From: an uncultured Tateyamaria sp.
GTDB taxonomy: Bacteria; Pseudomonadota; Alphaproteobacteria; Rhodobacterales; Rhodobacteraceae
Reading direction: 5' to 3'
NCBI GenBank assembly: GCA_947501275.1
Contig: CANMVD010000003.1
Coordinates: forward strand, 62,001-126,000
Length of the DNA: 64,000 bases
In this document: positions 37,668 to 46,246 of the stretch, piece by piece
Position numbering within the stretch: position 1 is the first letter of the stretch
Layout of the letters: every line of letters starts with the position of its first letter
Program-made: the position numbers and the translations under genes
Notes under the pieces: generated by a model
What the model was told of the DNA's origin: nothing
Seen by the model: the letters and a program-made list of their open reading frames with translations, nothing else
The model's database searches: none

Positions 37668-38635
37668 CCACCCCAACCCTCTCTATCCAAAACCTCACCG
37701 TCGACATCCCCACGCGGCATGGCATTCTGCGCCCGGTCCAGAACGTATCCTATGACATCGCGCCCGGTGAAATCCTTGGAGTCGTTGGGGAATCGGGCGC
37801 GGGCAAGTCCATGGCCGGTAACGCTGTCATTGGCCTGCTGAATCCGCCTGCGCATATCGCATCGGGTGAAATCCACCTGAACGGCATCCGCATCGACCAC
37901 CTCCAAGGGGACGAGATGCGGCGCTTGCGCGGCAAGCAGATCGGCATGGTGTTTCAGGATCCGCTGACCTCGCTCAACCCGCTGCTGCGCATTGGCGACC
38001 AGTTGACCGAAACGATGCTGGCCCATCTCGACATCTCGCAATCAGAAGCACGTCAACGGGCCATTGCCGCGCTGGAAGAGGTGGGCATTCCCGGTGCAGC
38101 CGAACGCGTTGACAGCTACCCGCACGCGTTCTCTGGCGGGATGCGCCAACGGGTTGTGATCGCGCTGGCCCTGTGCGCTGAACCCAGCCTAATCATCGCC
38201 GATGAACCCACCACCGCGCTCGATGTCTCGGTGCAGGCCCAAATCATCGCGCTGTTGAAAAAGCTCTGCCGAGAGCGTGGCACAGCCGTCATGCTGATCA
38301 CCCACGACATGGGCGTGATCGCCGAAGCCGCCGACCGCGTGGCCGTCATGTATGCAGGGCAACTGGCCGAACTTGGCCCTGTGCGCGAGGTGCTGACCGC
38401 GCCGCTGCACCCTTACACAGATGGGCTGATGGGCTCGACCCCGCTGGCCTCGCGCGGCAAGGACCGCCTGCACCAGATCCCCGGCGCGATGCCGCGTCTG
38501 GACAGTCTGCCACAGGGCTGCGCCTTCCATCCTCGTTGCCCGCGCACAGAAGCCGATTGCAAGGTGAGCCCCGGCCCGCAACTCATTGATGGCGCTGCCT
38601 GTTTGCACCCGATCGCACGTGAGGATGTCGCTTAA
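37664..38635 (+). CDS. ABC transporter ATP-binding protein, DppD/OppD type
   Basis: This is a 323-residue importer ATPase starting at ATG 37664, overlapping the preceding stop. Walker A is GESGAGKS (about residues 42-49), the signature is AFSGGMRQRVVIA, Walker B is LIIADEPTTALD, and the switch histidine lies in LITHDMGV. The C-terminal OppD/F extension carries the cysteine cluster GCAFHPRCPRTEADC, typical of peptide importers and able to bind an iron-sulfur cluster in relatives. It pairs with the ATPase at 38635. Confidence 0.94.
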   Translation: MTTPTLSIQNLTVDIPTRHGILRPVQNVSYDIAPGEILGVVGESGAGKSMAGNAVIGLLNPPAHIASGEIHLNGIRIDHLQGDEMRRLRGKQIGMVFQDPLTSLNPLLRIGDQLTETMLAHLDISQSEARQRAIAALEEVGIPGAAERVDSYPHAFSGGMRQRVVIALALCAEPSLIIADEPTTALDVSVQAQIIALLKKLCRERGTAVMLITHDMGVIAEAADRVAVMYAGQLAELGPVREVLTAPLHPYTDGLMGSTPLASRGKDRLHQIPGAMPRLDSLPQGCAFHPRCPRTEADCKVSPGPQLIDGAACLHPIAREDVA

Positions 38636-39597
38636 TGGCCCTCGTATCCATTCGCAATCTCACCCGCATCTTTGACGTCTCCAAACCTTGGTTGAACCGC
38701 GTGGTCGAACGCCGCCCCAAGGCGCTGCTCACGGCCGTCTCAGACGTCAGTTTCGAGATTGAAGAGCGCACCGTCTACGCCCTTGTCGGGGAAAGCGGGT
38801 CGGGCAAATCCACCATCGGCAAGATGCTGGTGGGTCTGTTGGGACCAACCGAAGGGGCTGTGGAGATCCGCGGCGTTGACCTCGCCCGTGAAACAGATGC
38901 CCAGAAAATCGACGACGTGCGCGCCGACATTCAGATGATTTTCCAAGACCCCTATGCCTCGCTCAACCCGCGCTGGCGGGTGCGCGATATCATCGCCGAA
39001 CCGGTTGCAGCGCGGGGCGGTGACACCAAGGGGCTGGCTGAGAAACTGCTTGAACAAGTCGGGCTAAGTGCCCGGGATGCAGGCAAATTTCCGCATGAAT
39101 TCTCCGGCGGGCAGCGCCAGCGCATCTGCATTGCCCGCGCGCTTGCCTCCGAGCCCAAACTGATTGTCTGTGATGAGCCGACCTCGGCGCTGGACGTGTC
39201 GGTGCAGGCGCAGGTCCTCAACCTGATGAGCGATCTCAAGGATCAGTTCGGCCTCACCTATCTGTTCATCAGCCATGATCTGACGGTGGTGCAGCACATG
39301 GCTGACCGCATCGGCGTGCTTTACCTAGGGCGACTGGTGGAAGAGGCCGATCCCGACACGCTGTTTGACGACCCCAAACACCCCTACACACAGATGCTGC
39401 TGGCCGCTGCGCCGCAACTGGACGGTTTCGGACGCGAGGTTGCGCCCCCCACGGGCGAGATCCCGGATCCGATCAACCCACCGCCCGGCTGCGCCTATAA
39501 CCCGCGCTGCCCACTGGCCCAGGACATTTGCCGACAGGAACGCCCGCACCTGCGCAACGTGAACGGCGCACGGGTCGCCTGTCACTTCGTCGACTAA
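38635..39597 (+). CDS. ABC transporter ATP-binding protein, DppF/OppF type
   Basis: The 320-residue second ATPase of the heteromeric pair has Walker A GESGSGKST, signature EFSGGQRQRICIARAL, Walker B LIVCDEPTSALDVS and switch His in FISHDLTVV. The C-terminal cysteine motif GCAYNPRCPLAQDIC is present. Its ATG overlaps the stop of the first ATPase (TAATG). It is the last gene of the operon; a GACAC/GTGTC hairpin near 39630 lies in the 107-base gap before the converging MFS gene. Confidence 0.94.
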   Translation: MALVSIRNLTRIFDVSKPWLNRVVERRPKALLTAVSDVSFEIEERTVYALVGESGSGKSTIGKMLVGLLGPTEGAVEIRGVDLARETDAQKIDDVRADIQMIFQDPYASLNPRWRVRDIIAEPVAARGGDTKGLAEKLLEQVGLSARDAGKFPHEFSGGQRQRICIARALASEPKLIVCDEPTSALDVSVQAQVLNLMSDLKDQFGLTYLFISHDLTVVQHMADRIGVLYLGRLVEEADPDTLFDDPKHPYTQMLLAAAPQLDGFGREVAPPTGEIPDPINPPPGCAYNPRCPLAQDICRQERPHLRNVNGARVACHFVD

Positions 39598-39704
39598 GGG
39601 CGCCTGCAGCGTTTTTGGAAACGACGCGACACCGGGCGTGTCACCTGACGCTTTGAGATCGTTGACTTCGGGCAGCATCATGTGTGGTTTTCAAAGGGCG
39701 GCCA

Positions 39705-40919
39705 TCAGCGCGTCATCTTGAGGGACAATGCCCCCGCCAAAGCCGTCAGGCCAATGAGCGTCCAGACCGACATCCCCCAGCTTGCCCACTCGAACACCCG
39801 TCCGATGACGAAGGCCCCGCTGATGCCGCCGAGATAATAGCTAGCGAGATACAGCCCATTGGCTGCCGCATGATCATGTGTAGCTGTGCGCCCGACATAG
39901 CCCGTTGCCACGGATTGTGCGAAAAACAGCCCCGCGCCGACCATGGCCAATCCCGCAAGAAACAGCGCCAGCACAGGCGTCAACAACAGCAATAGCCCCA
40001 CCAGAGACACGATGATCGCGCCGTGAAAGCTGGCACGCGCTCCGTAGCGCTGCACAGACGCGGCCGCCAAGGGTGTGGTCAGGATCGCAGGCACAAAGAC
40101 AAAATAGACAAAGCCGATATACATCTGTGGCAGGGCAAATGGTGCCTCTGACAGGATGAAGTTTGCATAAGTAAACGTCGCGACAAAAACGAAAAGCAGG
40201 ATGAACCCGATACCGACCATCGCCACCAGCCGGGCGTTGGTCAGATGATCGCGCCACGCCTCGATCACTGATCCACCATCCGCAGGCACATGCCCATGGC
40301 TGTCGCGTGCTCCGATATAGAGATAGGCCGCCAAGGCCCCTGCAAGGTTCAGAGCGGCAAAGCCATAGAAACTCTCGGCCAGCCCCAGATTGTCCGCAAG
40401 CCCAGAGGCCAGCAAACGCCCAAACAGGTTCGAGGCGACATTGCCCGTGATGTAGGCCGCCATGGCCCCACCGACAGCCGTGATCGAACACTCCTCGCTG
40501 AGATAGGTGAGCGTCAGGGTGAAGGCCGCAGACATGAACACGCCCTGCGCCACCCGCAACAAGGTGAAAGTCGTCAGATCCGGTTGCTGGGCCAACAGCA
40601 ATGTCGGAACGCTCAGCATCGCCAGACACATCCAGATGCCGCGCTTGCGATCGATCCTGCGGGCAAAGACCGCGACCAAAAGGCTCGCCAGTGCCATGCC
40701 TATGGTGGATGCGTTGACGGCAAAGCCCATGGCGGCGGGAGACACGCCGTACGTCTGTACCAATGTCGGCAACAGCGCCTGAGAGCCGAACAGATCAATC
40801 AATGTCAGAAAGGCGATCAGCGCGATCATGGTGGAGCGGCGGATCACCATACGGCGATCCTCCGCTGACTTGGCGGCCAGTTCCGGGGCCATCCCGGTCA
40901 TCTGGGTGGCGGTCGACAT
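39705..40919 (-). CDS. MFS transporter
   Basis: The 404-residue product has twelve expected membrane spans and MFS landmarks: DLFGSQALLPTLVQTYGVSPAAMGFAVNAS in the first pair of helices and ARRIDRKRGIWMC as the A-motif-like cytoplasmic loop. It resembles drug:H+ antiporter / AraJ-like exporters, although the direction of transport is not knowable from sequence. It is the last gene of the minus-strand unit bdhA-patatin-bicupin-MFS, starting three bases after the bicupin stop. Confidence 0.88.
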   Translation of the reverse strand: MSTATQMTGMAPELAAKSAEDRRMVIRRSTMIALIAFLTLIDLFGSQALLPTLVQTYGVSPAAMGFAVNASTIGMALASLLVAVFARRIDRKRGIWMCLAMLSVPTLLLAQQPDLTTFTLLRVAQGVFMSAAFTLTLTYLSEECSITAVGGAMAAYITGNVASNLFGRLLASGLADNLGLAESFYGFAALNLAGALAAYLYIGARDSHGHVPADGGSVIEAWRDHLTNARLVAMVGIGFILLFVFVATFTYANFILSEAPFALPQMYIGFVYFVFVPAILTTPLAAASVQRYGARASFHGAIIVSLVGLLLLLTPVLALFLAGLAMVGAGLFFAQSVATGYVGRTATHDHAAANGLYLASYYLGGISGAFVIGRVFEWASWGMSVWTLIGLTALAGALSLKMTR

Positions 40920-40922
40920 AGC

Positions 40923-41798
40923 TTACTGCCCGGAATGGTGCGCCTGGAATCCAACCTGTGGCACACCCTCCGTCTCGCTCAGGGGCTCAACCACGCCAAA
41001 GAACAACTCGGCAGGGACATCGCCCGTGTTTTCCCAGTAGGCCTGCGCGCCAGAACCCAGATGCGCGCCCTGTTCGGCAGCCAATATCACGGGGCCGTCC
41101 GTGTCGGAACGATGCTCATTCACAGCGCCCTGCCACACCCAGACCTGCAACGGCTCGCCCGCTGCAACAAAGCTGGGCAACACACCCCCGGGCTCGATCA
41201 CTGCGCGATACGTGGACAGGACAAGGCCCTCGCCCTTCTCACCACCGTAGTGCGCCTCGATATCGACAAGGCCCAGCAGCTCAAGCGTGGCACCGCTTTG
41301 GGCAGGCAAATCAAAGTCTTGCTGCACTGGCGTGTCCGCAACGTTCGGCGTGCCCCGCGCCTTGTAGACGTCAAAGGCGATCAGACGCACATCATCCGGC
41401 CCTTCATTCAGCCACCAGTGTGTCACATCGCCTTCTTCAAGGCTCAATCCGCCTGCGCTGTGCAGGATGCGCTCCTTGGCGTCGCTGCGATATTCGTAGA
41501 TCTCACCGGTCAGGGTGTAGACAATAGCCGGGCGATCGGCATGGCTGTGGATGGGCACGATGCCCATATCCCCTGAAATGGTCCACGACCGGGTCCGCAG
41601 GTTGTAGCCCACGATCTGGCCCAGCCCTTCTTCGGCCAGCGGCGCGTTTGCGATTGCGACATTGGTGATGTTGTTGGGGCCGGACGGTCCTTCGAGGCCA
41701 TTCAGAACGCGCGTCTTCACGTCGTCCAACTCAACGGCAAAGGCTGTCGTGCCGAGCGCCGCAAGAACGAGCCCGAGTGTTGCTGTTCGCAATGTCAT
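40923..41798 (-). CDS. Secreted bicupin-fold protein
   Basis: The 291-residue product has a cleavable signal peptide (MTLRTATLGLVLAALGTTAFA) and two cupin-like halves. The first contains IVPIHSHADRPAIVYTLTGEIYEYR, the metal-type HxH...E pattern of cupin motif 1, and a second conserved motif follows near THWWLNEG. The second half (residues about 165-285) has PGGVLPSF and LGSGAQAYWEN but fewer histidines, so only one half may bind metal. It lies four bases after the patatin gene and three bases before the MFS gene. Its role is unknown. Confidence 0.78.
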   Translation of the reverse strand: MTLRTATLGLVLAALGTTAFAVELDDVKTRVLNGLEGPSGPNNITNVAIANAPLAEEGLGQIVGYNLRTRSWTISGDMGIVPIHSHADRPAIVYTLTGEIYEYRSDAKERILHSAGGLSLEEGDVTHWWLNEGPDDVRLIAFDVYKARGTPNVADTPVQQDFDLPAQSGATLELLGLVDIEAHYGGEKGEGLVLSTYRAVIEPGGVLPSFVAAGEPLQVWVWQGAVNEHRSDTDGPVILAAEQGAHLGSGAQAYWENTGDVPAELFFGVVEPLSETEGVPQVGFQAHHSGQ

Positions 41799-41802
41799 TG
41801 GT

Positions 41803-42897
41803 CTAATCCTTTCTGGATTTCAGCTCGACTGCGTTGCCGCCGTGTGGCGCACCGAAGTCGTCAAACAGGACCCGCAGGTCCAACGTGCTTTCTTTTTCGA
41901 TCTTGTCGAAATTGGCGGCCAGCCAGCGATCCGCGTGGGACCGACCCAAGTCGCGCAAATGCTCCAGAAACGCCCATTCCGAGTTCAGTTTCGAAGATGC
42001 ATCAAGCGCAAGCATGTCATCGCAGCCGTCAATCATGTGCATGTTCATGCGGCGATATTCATTGTCCGACAGCGCTCCGTCTTCGATCAGGCGGTGGATC
42101 AGATCGATGGTGCGCAAATCACGCAACAGCGAGGCGTTGAAGGTGATCTCGTTCACCCGATTCTGGATGTCGCGTGCGCGCCGGGGTGTGCCTGGACGCT
42201 TGAGCGGGTTGATCTGGACGATCACAATGTCCGACGAAGGCGAATGGTCAATGAAAGGAAACAGGACCGGGTTGCCCATAAAACCGCCGTCCCAGTATGG
42301 CACGCCATCGATCTCGACCGCCTTGAACATCGTGGGCAAGCAGGCCGAGGCCATGACAACATCCAACGTCACTTCTTCGCGGTGGAACACACGTGCCCGC
42401 CCCGTTTCGACATTGGTGGCCGAGATATAGAGGCCCATATCACTGCAATTGGCGACCTTGTCGAAGTCAATGAAGCCTTTGACCACATCACGCAGCGGGT
42501 TCAGCCCCAAAGGGTTCAGATCATAGGGCGAAGCCATGCGGCTCATCAGGTCAGCCATCACATAGCCCGGTGACATGTCCAGCGACCATGACCCCAACAG
42601 CATATCCATAGGTGTGCGCTGGATCGGGCTGCCCTGCCCGGCCAGACTGACGGCGCGCCAGAACTCTTCGAGGGCACGGCGCGCGCCCTTGGCACCGCCA
42701 TCATACATGCCTTGTGTGGCGACAACCGCGTTCATCGCGCCTGCCGACGTCCCGCTGATACCTTCAATCCACAGGCGGTCTTCTTCGAACATGCGATCCA
42801 GCACACCCCAGGTAAAGGCGCCGTGGGACCCGCCCCCTTGCAGGGCAAGGTTGATCGATTTCTCGTGCCGTTTGGAGCGGCCTTCTGCCTTGGACAT
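41803..42897 (-). CDS. Patatin-like phospholipase
   Basis: The 364-residue product is a patatin-family lipid acyl hydrolase with a Ser-Asp dyad. The oxyanion stretch LALQGGGSHGAFTWGVL begins at residue 17, the nucleophile elbow GTSAG has Ser51, and the catalytic Asp lies in WDGGFMGNP. It has no export signal, so it should act in the cytoplasm, on membrane lipids or on polyhydroxybutyrate granules. Its placement 42 bases after the 3-hydroxybutyrate dehydrogenase gene suggests a role in PHB turnover, which is inference; no depolymerase activity can be claimed from sequence. Confidence 0.9.
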   Translation of the reverse strand: MSKAEGRSKRHEKSINLALQGGGSHGAFTWGVLDRMFEEDRLWIEGISGTSAGAMNAVVATQGMYDGGAKGARRALEEFWRAVSLAGQGSPIQRTPMDMLLGSWSLDMSPGYVMADLMSRMASPYDLNPLGLNPLRDVVKGFIDFDKVANCSDMGLYISATNVETGRARVFHREEVTLDVVMASACLPTMFKAVEIDGVPYWDGGFMGNPVLFPFIDHSPSSDIVIVQINPLKRPGTPRRARDIQNRVNEITFNASLLRDLRTIDLIHRLIEDGALSDNEYRRMNMHMIDGCDDMLALDASSKLNSEWAFLEHLRDLGRSHADRWLAANFDKIEKESTLDLRVLFDDFGAPHGGNAVELKSRKD

Positions 42898-42939
42898 GGT
42901 CCCGTTCTCCTTTGCAGGCGCGATGCGCCGGACGTGGTG

Positions 42940-43716
42940 TTATTGCGCGACCCAGCCGCCATCGACGGGCAGTGCCGTGCCGGTCATCGAGGCCGCAGCC
43001 TCGCCTGCAAGGAACACGCATAGAGCGCCCAATTGCTCGACGGTGACAAATTCCTTGGTGGGCTGGGCGGCCAGCAACACATCCCGCTTCACCTCTTCTT
43101 CGGTGATGCCACGGGCCTTGGCTGTGTCGGGTATCTGCCCTTCGACAAGTGGCGTCAGAACATAGCCCGGGCACACTGCGTTCACGGTCACGCCGTGCTG
43201 CGCGGCCTCAAGGGCGATGGTCTTGGTCAATCCGATGATACCGTGCTTGGCCGTCACATAGGCCGATTTGTAGGGCGAGGCGACAAGCCCGTGTGCCGAG
43301 GCCACATTGATGATGCGCCCAAATCCGCGGGACTTCATGCCCGGCAGCGCGGCCCGGATCGTATGAAAGGCAGACGACATGTTGATCGCGATGATCGCGT
43401 CCCACTTTTCCAGCGGAAACTCTTCGACCGGGGCGACATGCTGAATGCCAGCATTGTTGACGAGAATATCAACGGCACCGAACCGGGCCTCTGTCTGGGC
43501 CACAAGATCCGCGATCTGATCCGGCTTGGTCATGTCGGCACCATGATAAGCGACTGTACCTGCCGCCTTGGCATCGAGCGCTGCGCGGGTGGCTTCGATT
43601 TCGTCCGCATCACCAAAGCCGTTGAGCATGATGTTGTAGCCCTCAGCCGCATAGGCCTCGGCAATCCCAAGGCCAATACCGCTGGTCGATCCTGTAATGA
43701 TGGCTGTGCGTGTCAT
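42940..43716 (-). CDS. bdhA: 3-hydroxybutyrate dehydrogenase
   Basis: This is a 258-residue short-chain dehydrogenase that interconverts 3-hydroxybutyrate and acetoacetate with NAD. It has the cofactor motif TGSTSGIGLG at the N-terminus, NNAGIQHVAPVEEFP, the catalytic Ser in INVASAHG, Tyr and Lys in YVTAKHG, and the family-specific AVCPGYVLTPLVEGQIPD and ALPVDGGW ends, which match PHB-cycle enzymes closely. It heads the four-gene minus-strand unit. The upstream spacer 43717-43924 contains a TGC-rich stretch (TGCTGCACTGCCGCA near 43797) of the kind bound by PhaR regulators, noted only as a suggestion. Confidence 0.93.
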   Translation of the reverse strand: MTRTAIITGSTSGIGLGIAEAYAAEGYNIMLNGFGDADEIEATRAALDAKAAGTVAYHGADMTKPDQIADLVAQTEARFGAVDILVNNAGIQHVAPVEEFPLEKWDAIIAINMSSAFHTIRAALPGMKSRGFGRIINVASAHGLVASPYKSAYVTAKHGIIGLTKTIALEAAQHGVTVNAVCPGYVLTPLVEGQIPDTAKARGITEEEVKRDVLLAAQPTKEFVTVEQLGALCVFLAGEAAASMTGTALPVDGGWVAQ

Positions 43717-43924
43717 GTCTGTCCCCTCTTGGTGCTGTGCCAGACAAATCCGTCTGGCGTTGACGACAACCTAAGGGGGCAGGTTCAGATCAACAATGCT
43801 GCACTGCCGCATATCTCCGCGACGTGAGGCGACAGGCGCAATTATTTCAGGTTTCCCGGCGGATTTCCTCGCAACGCGCGGCTTTTGAGCACATTAGACC
43901 TGCATTTGTTACAGGATCGAGTGC

Positions 43925-44227
43925 TCAGACATGATGTTGCAGCGCCGTTTCGTAGGTGCGCACCGTCTTTGCTGCAATAAGGTCTCCTGCTGCCTGCCCG
44001 AAGGCGGCGTAGTGCGGCATGGTCTGGTGGTGCTCAAAGGCTGCCAGATCCGTATAGATCTCGTAAAGGAACACCTGATCCGGCAGGCTCGGATCAATGC
44101 AAACGTCGAATTGCAAACACCCCGGCTCGTCGCGCACTGACGCTGTCGCATTTTCACGCATCAGAGGCAAAAAGGCCGCCATCTGACCCGGCGCAATTTC
44201 AAAATGAACGGTGACGGCGTAAGGCAT
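43925..44227 (-). CDS. Antibiotic-biosynthesis-monooxygenase-fold (ABM) protein
   Basis: The 100-residue product from the ATG at 44227 is an ABM/dimeric alpha-beta barrel protein, starting MPYAVTVHFEIAPGQMAAF with the family's central segment EPGCLQFDVCIDP and FLYEIYTDLAAFEHH. Such proteins act as quinol monooxygenases, heme-degrading enzymes or autoinducer-2 processing proteins. No heme ligand pattern is obvious, so the activity is open. It is divergent from the oxidoreductase at 44329. Confidence 0.85.
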   Translation of the reverse strand: MPYAVTVHFEIAPGQMAAFLPLMRENATASVRDEPGCLQFDVCIDPSLPDQVFLYEIYTDLAAFEHHQTMPHYAAFGQAAGDLIAAKTVRTYETALQHHV

Positions 44228-44328
44228 GCGAGTTCTCCGGTTCTGGGCGTGGTGTTCTGGTAGCAGGACCATTACTCTAGGCGGCGGAAAGCGGCGCGTC
44301 GAGGCGCCAATGCGTGCGGAGACCTGCG

Positions 44329-45339
44329 ATGACGATCAAAGTCGCCTGCCTTGGGGCCGGATACTTCTCTCAGTTCCATTATGGCAGTTGGGCGCGCTGC
44401 GAGGAAGTCACGGTTGTGGGGGCCTGCGATCATGACGCTGCGCGGGCGGGCGAAACGGGCGCACCGCCGTTCACATCCCTCGACGCGATGCTGGCCGAAA
44501 CACAGCCTGACCTGCTGGATATCATCCTGCCTCCGCCCGCGCATGCCAGCGCTATCCGCACAGCCCTTGCCGCAGGAATCCGCTGGATCATCTGCCAAAA
44601 GCCGTTTTGCACAAGCATCACCGAGGCCGAAGCCATGACAGCCGAGATCGAGGCCGCTGGCGCAACCCTTGTTGTCCACGAAAATTTTCGATTTCAGCCG
44701 TGGTATCGCGCAATCAAAGCCCAGATCGAGGCTGGCGCAATCGGAGACGTGCTGAACGCCACCTTCCGCCTGCGCCCCGGCGACGGGCAAGGGCCGCGCG
44801 CCTATCTTGATCGCCAACCCTATTTCCAACAGATGGAGCGGTTCCTGATCCATGAAACGGCTGTGCATTGGGTAGATACGTTTCAATATCTATTTGGCCC
44901 GACGCGCTCGGTCTATGCAGATCTGCGCCAGATCAACCCGGTGATCGCAGGTGAAGATGCGGGGCACGTGATCTTTGACCACGCCAGCGGCGTGCGGGCG
45001 CTGTTTGATGGCAACAGGCTGTTGGATCATGCCGCTGACAATCACCGCCGCACGATGGGCGAAGCCTTGATTGAAGGCACGCAAGGCACCCTGACCTTGC
45101 GCGGAGATGGATCTGTGGGCCTGCGCCGTTTCGGAACGTTGGCGGAAGACGAAGTGCTGGCGCCGGATACGTGGGATGGATTTGGCGGGGACTGCGTGCA
45201 CACACTGAACTGTCATGTACTTGAAGCCATGCGCTCAGGCGCGCCAGTGGAAAACGCGGCGGCGGATTATCTGAGTGTCGTGCGGGTGGAAAACGCGATT
45301 TACCGCGCCGCACAAGAGGCGCGCAAAATCAGTCTCTAG
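44329..45339 (+). CDS. Gfo/Idh/MocA-family oxidoreductase
   Basis: The 336-residue NAD(P)-dependent dehydrogenase has an N-terminal Rossmann motif LGAGYFSQFHYGSW, the signature Glu-Lys-Pro replaced by QKPFCT, and the C-terminal alpha/beta domain with LIHETAVHWVD carrying the likely catalytic His. Members oxidise sugars, inositols or related polyols, or reduce keto sugars. The start is taken as ATG 44329 (GGAGA upstream); GTG 44314 is an alternative. It is divergent from the ABM gene and stands alone, with a 100-base spacer before the IclR gene end. Confidence 0.9.
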   Translation: MTIKVACLGAGYFSQFHYGSWARCEEVTVVGACDHDAARAGETGAPPFTSLDAMLAETQPDLLDIILPPPAHASAIRTALAAGIRWIICQKPFCTSITEAEAMTAEIEAAGATLVVHENFRFQPWYRAIKAQIEAGAIGDVLNATFRLRPGDGQGPRAYLDRQPYFQQMERFLIHETAVHWVDTFQYLFGPTRSVYADLRQINPVIAGEDAGHVIFDHASGVRALFDGNRLLDHAADNHRRTMGEALIEGTQGTLTLRGDGSVGLRRFGTLAEDEVLAPDTWDGFGGDCVHTLNCHVLEAMRSGAPVENAAADYLSVVRVENAIYRAAQEARKISL

Positions 45340-45439
45340 GGCGTTTCTGGTGTAACCAAACACGTCCTGCGTCACTTAACGCATTGAAATCCCTGATTTC
45401 AGGCCGCGTAGAGATCACCGGATCTGATCAGAAACTGCT

Positions 45440-46228
45440 CTAGTCCTGATCGTCTGCATGCAGTTGTGTCAGCTGTTTGGCTGCACTGTGCAGGGCGGGC
45501 AGACAATCCAGCAGGCTTTTGATGGCGCGGCGCTGCATGGGCGCATGCACCGACAACGTCGCCAGCAACTTGTTCTGGCCATCCCAAACCGGCACCGCAA
45601 CAGCCGTCATGCCGGACATGAATTCTTCATCATCCGTTGAATAGCCACGCTCGCGGATCAGCTGCATTTCCTTCTGGATCGCCTTGACGTCTGTCAAGGT
45701 GTGCTCTGTGCGGGCTTCAAGCGGGCGCGCTGTCACGATAGAGCGCAAGATATGCGGGCGCAGGGTCGACAGGTACATCTTGCCGCTGGCTGTACAGTGA
45801 AACGGAACTTGAGTGCCAATGGGCAACTGGATGCGCAGCGGCCACTCGGTTTCGACCCGGTCGAGATAGGTCATTCCCTCGCGATCCGCTGTGGCCAGAT
45901 TGCAGGTTTCACCAATCTCCTCGGCCACACCGCGCAAAATGCTCAGACGGGCTGAGCGCAAATGCTCTGATGAGATCGTCTGCACAGCCAAGGCCCGCAA
46001 GCGCGGGCCCGGACCATAAGATCTTCCATCCAGATCCCGTTGCAAGAACCCTTCGGCTTCTGCGGTTTGCAACAGGCGATGCACGGTTGGCTTGGGCAAG
46101 CCCAGAGCCTCGATCAACGCTGCAGGTTTAACAGCCACCCCCCGCCTGACCACCTCCTCCATCACCATCAACAAGCGAAGGTTGGTGGGGATTTGGCCAG
46201 GTTTGCGCGGGCGATGATCGTCAGGCAT
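45440..46228 (-). CDS. IclR-family transcriptional regulator
   Basis: The 262-residue product has an N-terminal winged helix (LIEALGLPKPTVHRLLQTAEAEG, recognition helix around KPTVHRLL) and a C-terminal IclR effector domain with the conserved LPIGTQVPFHCTASGKMYLS and ERGYSTDDEEFMSGMTAVAVPVWD stretches. It follows the TRAP large-permease gene by 18 bases and is probably co-transcribed, controlling the TRAP system and possibly the divergent GMC oxidoreductase. IclR proteins generally sense a small organic acid or alcohol-derived metabolite. Confidence 0.93.
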   Translation of the reverse strand: MPDDHRPRKPGQIPTNLRLLMVMEEVVRRGVAVKPAALIEALGLPKPTVHRLLQTAEAEGFLQRDLDGRSYGPGPRLRALAVQTISSEHLRSARLSILRGVAEEIGETCNLATADREGMTYLDRVETEWPLRIQLPIGTQVPFHCTASGKMYLSTLRPHILRSIVTARPLEARTEHTLTDVKAIQKEMQLIRERGYSTDDEEFMSGMTAVAVPVWDGQNKLLATLSVHAPMQRRAIKSLLDCLPALHSAAKQLTQLHADDQD

Positions 46229-46246
46229 GGCTTTGCTAAATTACTC

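Noticed and set aside
43797-43815. PhaR site upstream of bdhA
   Set aside because: The TGC-rich stretch is suggestive but does not form a full CTGC-N-GCAG pair, so it is not listed as a site.
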